Part shown: in pieces, positions 59,054 to 64,000 of the stretch
How positions within the stretch are numbered: position 1 is the stretch's first letter
Layout of the letters: each line of letters starts with the position of its first letter
NCBI RefSeq assembly: GCF_000223985.1
Contig: NZ_AFWV01000001.1
Location: 310,001-374,000 of the forward strand
From: Thiocapsa marina 5811
GTDB lineage: Bacteria; Pseudomonadota; Gammaproteobacteria; Chromatiales; Chromatiaceae
Reading direction: 5' to 3'
Length of the DNA stretch: 64,000 nucleotides
Notes under the pieces: model-generated
What the model saw: only the letters and a program-made list of their open reading frames with translations
Database searches by the model: none
Told to the model about the DNA's origin: nothing
Position numbers and translations under genes: made by a program

Positions 59054-61938
59054 GTCACGATACTTTGAGGGACCTGTTTCGGATCCAGATAGGTGTAGGG
59101 AACATCGCGGCTGCGGTTGCGCCCCTCGATCTCGAGGCTCAACGCGTGCAGGTCGCGCCGAAAACGTGTGACGATCGGCAGCACCGACTGGGTCCCGGCG
59201 AAAAAGGCCGGAGCATAGCGCCCGATCGGCATCTCGGTCCGCCTCGAGAGCAAGCGGACCATGAGGATCTGCGTGGATGCGGTGCGCAGATCGGGCAGCG
59301 CACGCTCGAGGTCCCTCTCGCTCCAGCTCAGATCCTTATCCCGCGGCGGCGGCCGATAAAGCGCACCCGGGACGTTCGGAATGAAGCCGAAACAGTCGTA
59401 CTGGCCATTGTTCACGGCCGCATGGCCCGCGGTGGCCGTGTAGACGATCCGAGTCAAAAACCCGCTCAGCTCGTCGCGGCTGCGAAAACCCGCGTCGCGG
59501 CCCGGCATATCCGGGATGTTGCCGCCCCGCGGATCGCGAATCTCGGCGTGGAAGGCCTGCAGCTCGTCGTCATTCACGACATCGTCGTCGCTCGCGTAGA
59601 AGTGCGCGACCATCGCGGCGACATAGCCGCGGACAATCGTCCACAGTTTAAGGGCATCGTCGCGCCAGGGATAGTCGGGCAATGCCTCGACATCGTCCAC
59701 GCCGCGCGCCTTCAGATCGAGCGGGACATCCTGCCCGTCCAGGATCGGGTGATCCCGCCAGGCCCGCGCCATCAGCTCGAAGGCCCCTTTCGAGCCGACG
59801 GCCATCGTGGAATCGATGGGACCGCCCGGCGCCAGCAGCTGGGTGCGTGCCGAGGTATTGACCGCCATGGTGTAGGCCAAATGGGGCGTCAGGAGCTTGT
59901 TGACGGGGTGCGCATCAGGGAGGGTGCGACGCATGGCGACCTTGAAGAGCTCCACGATCAGATGCGTGCTCAGAAGATGCTCCACCACCTCATGGACTTG
60001 GGCGTCGGCGGATTGCGTGAAGGTCTTCACCGCCAGCCAGAGCCCCGGATCGTCCTTCGGGGTAAAGATCGGCCCCGCCTCGGGACGCTGGAAGAGCTGG
60101 ATGGCAACGGGCATCAATCGTCCCTCGCCGTTGACGTAAAACAGTGCAATGGGATGCGCAAGATACCGGCCGGGCTTGACCGAGATGCCTTCGAGCACCG
60201 CGTAGTTGCACCAATAGAGCCGCTTCTTCTCGATCGCCGAGGCCAGTGTCTCGTCCGCGTCGAGCAGGCCGGCGAGGGTCGCATCGGTGACCGGAAAGTT
60301 GGCGGGGATCTCGGTGAAGCGGCGAAGCATGCGCGGATTGACACCCGCCACCCGCTGGCGGGCAAACTCCGCATCCTCGCGCCAACGCGCCATCGTCGGC
60401 GGCTTGTCGCGAAAGCCCCAGAGCAGAAACCGATAGATGTCGAGACCGTTGCGCTTGGCGAGCCAGTTCTCGATCCGGCTCAACGCCAAGGCCAGGTAGG
60501 AGACCCCGACGATCCGGTAGATGCGGCCCTGGATATAGCGGCTATAGCGGTCGGCTTTCGGCAGCTCGCGCACGAAAGGCGGCAGTGGGACCGGAACGGT
60601 CTTGCGATCCTCGGGCTCGGGCTCGTAGATCTTGAAGACCCGGCGATACCAGGGCGGCGGCTCCCAGGGGGGCCGCTCGCCGGTCGGCTCGACCTGGATA
60701 TAGCCGTGCAGGTATTGATAGACGCCGCGTGCCTTCTCGAGCTGCTCCCTGCGCTCTTCGCGCCGCTCGGGCGTGTCGTGTTGCGGGAGACAGGGCCGCC
60801 TGTAGACATCGTCGGAGACGACGGACGAGACGGTCTCGTCGGCGTAGGCATCGGCAGGCTCGCTGCGCTCGTCGGGGATCCGCGGCGGCTGGCCGCGCAG
60901 GCGATACATCAAGAGCCGCGCACGTCGCGGCCACCACCCGGCCAAACGCAGATAGTCGATGGACGGACCGTCTCTGAAGCACCGGGCGGGGATGGTCTGC
61001 AACACCGTCTGCGGCAGGTGACGCAGGCTGAACAGGCATTCGTTGCCCTCGGTGTCCTCGAGCGCCTCGGTGATGGTCACCTCGGCGAGATCCCGCCAAG
61101 GACAGTCGTCTTCGTTCCAGGGATAGAGCGAGGAGAGCTCGTAGTCCCGATCATCCGAATCGCGCCACTCGAGGAGCTGGATCTGGAACCGGTAACGCAC
61201 ATGTTGCTTGTCGAGACGCCTTCGATACGCGTCCTTGAGGTAATTTCGCCCTCGCCGCTCGTTCGGTTGCGCCTCTTGGAACCAAGGCGTCTGCAGATCG
61301 CCCTCGTCCGGGATCCCGTCCCGCTCCGGCGTCTCGTCCCAGGGGATCAGTCGAAACTTCGCATAGCGTTCGACCGCGTCTTCGGCGATGAAGCGCAAGG
61401 GGATTTGAGAATAGTAATAGAGGTTTGCAAAGCTCGACGGATCGCGACGCAAGGCATCGCGCACGTTCATGTAGCAGCGTGGATGTCGCTTGAAATAGCC
61501 GATCAAATGGGCGCGTCCTCCACGAATACGCGCAAGCGTAAACTGGAAAAACGTATCCATATTCCAGAACGGCGTGCTGTTGCCGTTGTTCATCAGCATG
61601 TCGAAGGGACTCTCGACGGCCTCGTCCGCAAACTTCACCGAGGCGCCGCGCACCACCAGAGCGGCATCGTCGAGGAAACTCACGGAGGCATGCCGAAGCC
61701 GACACGGAAACACCTTGCCCGGCGTGAAGAATCCGTTGGGCGGCAGATCCACATCCGCGAGGATCCTCGCCTGCCCCCGAACCACGAGCCCGTTCTCATG
61801 GCTCATACGCTGGCGGGTGACGATGGAGTTGAGCGTAATGAGGGTGATGATGATGGGCCGCAGCAGGACCATGAAGAACCGACTGCGCAGAAAACGCTCC
61901 CAGTACAGAAATCCATAATCACGGATAGCGTCGATCAT
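59050..61938 (-). CDS. Catalase-related (allene oxide synthase-like) domain fused to lipoxygenase
   Basis: A 962-residue protein. The N-terminal 330 residues align by pattern with the catalase-related haem domain of allene oxide synthase-lipoxygenase fusions: RLRHASVSF, RGASVKFADEAVESPFDMLMNNGNS region, YPWNEDDCPWRDLAEV and an RxxxY (RLLMY) near residue 345. From about 400 it is a lipoxygenase: iron ligands His654 and His659 (HLLSTH) with VELFKVAMRRTLPDAHPVNKLLTPH, His839/Asn843 (HAAVNNGQYDCFGF) and the C-terminal YLDPKQVPQSIVT. The terminal residue is Thr, not Ile. It would oxygenate polyunsaturated fatty acids and convert the hydroperoxide. It overlaps the kinase-cyclase gene by ATGA. Confidence 0.88.
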
Positions 61939-62132
61939 GTCATCCCCCGGTGTCGTTTGGCCGAATCATGGTCGTGCTCGCCAGAGTCCGATGCTCCCGA
62001 TTCCGAGATGTCCGCTTCAACGCTCGCCGGGATGAAAGCCTCTATCGAGGATGCCGTCGCGCACATCGGGTCGGGAAGTGCCGCGCAGACGGCGACCCGA
62101 GAACGGCGACGCCTCGGCAAGGTCTCGGGCGC

Positions 62133-63710
62133 TCACCAGCGCTCCGGCAGTTTGCGGTGAATGACGACGCGCTTGCCTTCGAGCGCGATGTAGCCGCCGG
62201 CCTTCAGATCCTTGAGGATTCGGCTGATCATCTCGCGGGAGGCGCCGACCAGTGCGGCGAGATCGCGTTGGGTGAGCGAGTCGGTGATGAGGCGACCGTT
62301 CTCCTCGACGGCGCGCCCCTGGAGCGTATCCGCAAGACGGCTGTAGACATCGCGTAGGGCGAGGCGCTCGACCTCCTCGGTCAGCTTTCTCACCCGTGCG
62401 GCCAGCGCACCGATCAGATGCAGCGCAACGCCGGGGCGCGAGATCAGAAATGCCTGAAACGCCGCCTTCGGAATGACGAGGAAACGCGACGGCGTGACGG
62501 TCATCACGGATGCCGAGCGCGTGGAATCCTCGATCAGGGCGAGCTCGCCGAGATAATCCCCTGGACCGAGCTCGTTGAGCACGATCTCCTTGCCGTTGTC
62601 GTCGGCGGAGAAGACCTTCACCCGGCCCGAGAGCAAGACATAGAGGGCGCTGGCCTCGTCGCCCTTCTGCATCACCACCGTGTTGGCGCGATAGGTCCGC
62701 ATTGCGGCCTGATCGATGAGGTCGCCGATACGATCGATCCCGAGCTCCGCAAATAGCGGGATCTGCAACAGAATGTCGCGTGTTTCTTGGTTCATCATCG
62801 CTCTTTCCTGCATTCGGCCCGACAGTGCCTCGACAACGGATCGCCGCAGACGATTGAAATTCGGCTCGAAGAAGCCGGAGACCAAGAATCCCCCGGATTG
62901 TTGATCCAGAAAGGCCAGCTTCTCCGCCGGACCGACATCACGCCCTCCATTCTCTCGGACCAGACGCTGTTGACACAACATGCCGTAATCGTCGGTCAAG
63001 GCGACCGAGGGCAGCAAATCGGCCTCCGCAAGCACCACCGCCTCCACGGCCAGATCCGGGTCGGTCGCGAGACGTCGCAGCAGACTCGCCTCGCCCGCCC
63101 CGTCCGGCGGAGCCTCGGGCGGCGGGCCCGCAAGATGTAGGAAACGAAAACAGGAACGCGCATAGGGCACACCCGCCCTCACCTCGGTGGCAAGGACGAT
63201 CGCGCCGATTCGCTCGATCTCCTCGGGCGCAACGCCGGCTCGCGCGAGAAAAGGCCCCGCCGCGGCAATCGCTAAACGCTCCAAGCGGAAGGACTCACCG
63301 TCATTGGTGGTGCCGTCGTGACGAAAATCATGCACGAGCGCGGCGACCACGACCCGCGCCAAACGCTCGCCCGAAAGACCTGCCTGCTGCCCGAGGAACA
63401 GACTGCAGAGAACGACCTCGCAGATGTGCTGGCTGTTGTGATACGCATTGTGCACTTGTCCCGCAACCCCGCGATCGATCTCGGCGGCGATGCAGGCACC
63501 GGCCGTGACCAATGGGTCACGCGGATCGAGCCCAAGCCTGGCTCCAACGGCCTCGAAGACCTCGGTAGTCGGCCGATCGAGCGCGTCGACCGCCCGAAAA
63601 CAGGCCACGATCTGATCCGCGACGACGCCGGGCGAGGCCGACGGCGGCAAGACGAAGGGCGCTTTCGAGACGTCGGGAAAGAGGGCCTTCGTCGCACCGG
63701 GCGCCGTCAC
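62133..63710 (-). CDS. Class I cyclic-nucleotide phosphodiesterase fused to CRP/FNR regulator
   Basis: A 525-residue protein (GTG start). Residues about 30-290 are a PDE catalytic domain of the animal-type class I: YHNSQHICEV (His91, His95) and the signature HDX2HX4N as HDFRHDGTTN (127-136), then AEADLLPS. Residues about 305-525 are a CRP/FNR protein: cNMP-binding fold with GDYLGELALIEDSTRSASVM and a helix-turn-helix DLAALVGASREMISRILKDLKAGGYI. An internal MMNQETRD at 305 could also start a free CRP. It would hydrolyse and sense the same messenger. It lies 194 bases upstream of the lipoxygenase gene, same strand. Confidence 0.88.
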   Translation of the reverse strand: MTAPGATKALFPDVSKAPFVLPPSASPGVVADQIVACFRAVDALDRPTTEVFEAVGARLGLDPRDPLVTAGACIAAEIDRGVAGQVHNAYHNSQHICEVVLCSLFLGQQAGLSGERLARVVVAALVHDFRHDGTTNDGESFRLERLAIAAAGPFLARAGVAPEEIERIGAIVLATEVRAGVPYARSCFRFLHLAGPPPEAPPDGAGEASLLRRLATDPDLAVEAVVLAEADLLPSVALTDDYGMLCQQRLVRENGGRDVGPAEKLAFLDQQSGGFLVSGFFEPNFNRLRRSVVEALSGRMQERAMMNQETRDILLQIPLFAELGIDRIGDLIDQAAMRTYRANTVVMQKGDEASALYVLLSGRVKVFSADDNGKEIVLNELGPGDYLGELALIEDSTRSASVMTVTPSRFLVIPKAAFQAFLISRPGVALHLIGALAARVRKLTEEVERLALRDVYSRLADTLQGRAVEENGRLITDSLTQRDLAALVGASREMISRILKDLKAGGYIALEGKRVVIHRKLPERW

Positions 63711-64000
63711 GCCCGAGGGCTCCGCGGCGAAACGCGATCGGACCGAGCCGCACCTCGGCGCGGCGCGATTCGATCGGACCGTATGGTGCGCCCGCAGGTC
63801 GAACCGATCGCCGGAGTCGTAAACACCAGACGTATCCTTAAGGGTCTCCGAACAAGCATCGTTGCCTCCGAACGAAGCGCAAACAGCGAAACAGCGATCA
63901 GATCAATCCGACCTCGCCGCATTCTAGCCACGACAGATCGCGACCGCGAGCCCGAATAACATTATTTAATCAATGGAATAAGGCGCCGAAGTGCATTCCG

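Noticed and set aside
63711-64000. Small minus-strand gene upstream of the PDE-CRP gene
   Set aside because: The frame is Arg/Pro/Ser-rich with an internal repeat of CGATCGGACC-type sequence and no protein-like pattern; it is more likely a leader or promoter region.

Overview
The window reads as a high-GC gammaproteobacterial chromosome. The housekeeping synteny (tRNA-tuf-S10 operon; hemA-prfA-prmC opposite a TPR gene-ispE-tRNA-Gln-prs-rplY-pth block) is gammaproteobacterial. The GC-rich codon use, a large multihaem cytochrome and the style of the palindromic repeats suggest a Chromatiales / purple sulfur bacterium. That placement is inference; no photosynthesis or sulfur-oxidation gene lies in the window.

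Layout. 1-5405 (minus strand): the start of the S10 ribosomal operon (rpsC partial, rplV, rpsS, rplB, rplW, rplD, rplC, rpsJ), directly preceded by tuf and by tRNA-Thr, tRNA-Gly and tRNA-Tyr, all behind a near-consensus sigma-70 promoter. 5596-8560: UDP-glucose dehydrogenase convergent with a FadL-type outer-membrane porin. 9074-14517 (minus): pth, rplY, prs, tRNA-Gln, ispE and a large TPR protein. 14693-17992 (plus): hemA, prfA, prmC. 18259-25946: a small secreted protein, plsC, a conserved Cys-rich protein, moeB, a membrane protein, ubiA, a PEGA/SUMF1 protein and an MgtE-type Mg transporter with a doubled N-domain. 26186-33297: a nine-haem cytochrome c fused to a membrane cytochrome b domain, divergent from an RND efflux pair.

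33569-43195 is a defence-type island: an orphan YefM-like antitoxin, a Fic protein, a DNA-phosphorothioation cluster made of dndA divergent from dndB-dndC-second dndB-like gene with no dndD or dndE, an HNH enzyme with an apparent sulfur-binding domain, a PLD-type protein and a wrecked Rpn-type nuclease gene. 43452-51210 holds small metabolic and unknown genes (HAD phosphatase, two SDR-type proteins, TrmO, ABM monooxygenase, hypotheticals) and dispersed palindromic repeats.

51211-63710 (minus) is the most unusual stretch. A class I cyclic-nucleotide phosphodiesterase fused to a CRP/FNR regulator is followed by a catalase-related domain fused to a lipoxygenase (the architecture of allene oxide synthase-lipoxygenase). 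That gene overlaps by ATGA a 1767-residue Ser/Thr kinase-AAA ATPase-GAF-class III nucleotide cyclase, and hypF follows. Together these genes could make an oxylipin, sense a state through the kinase/GAF protein, make a cyclic nucleotide, degrade it and respond to it transcriptionally. This proposed circuit is inferred from gene content and order.
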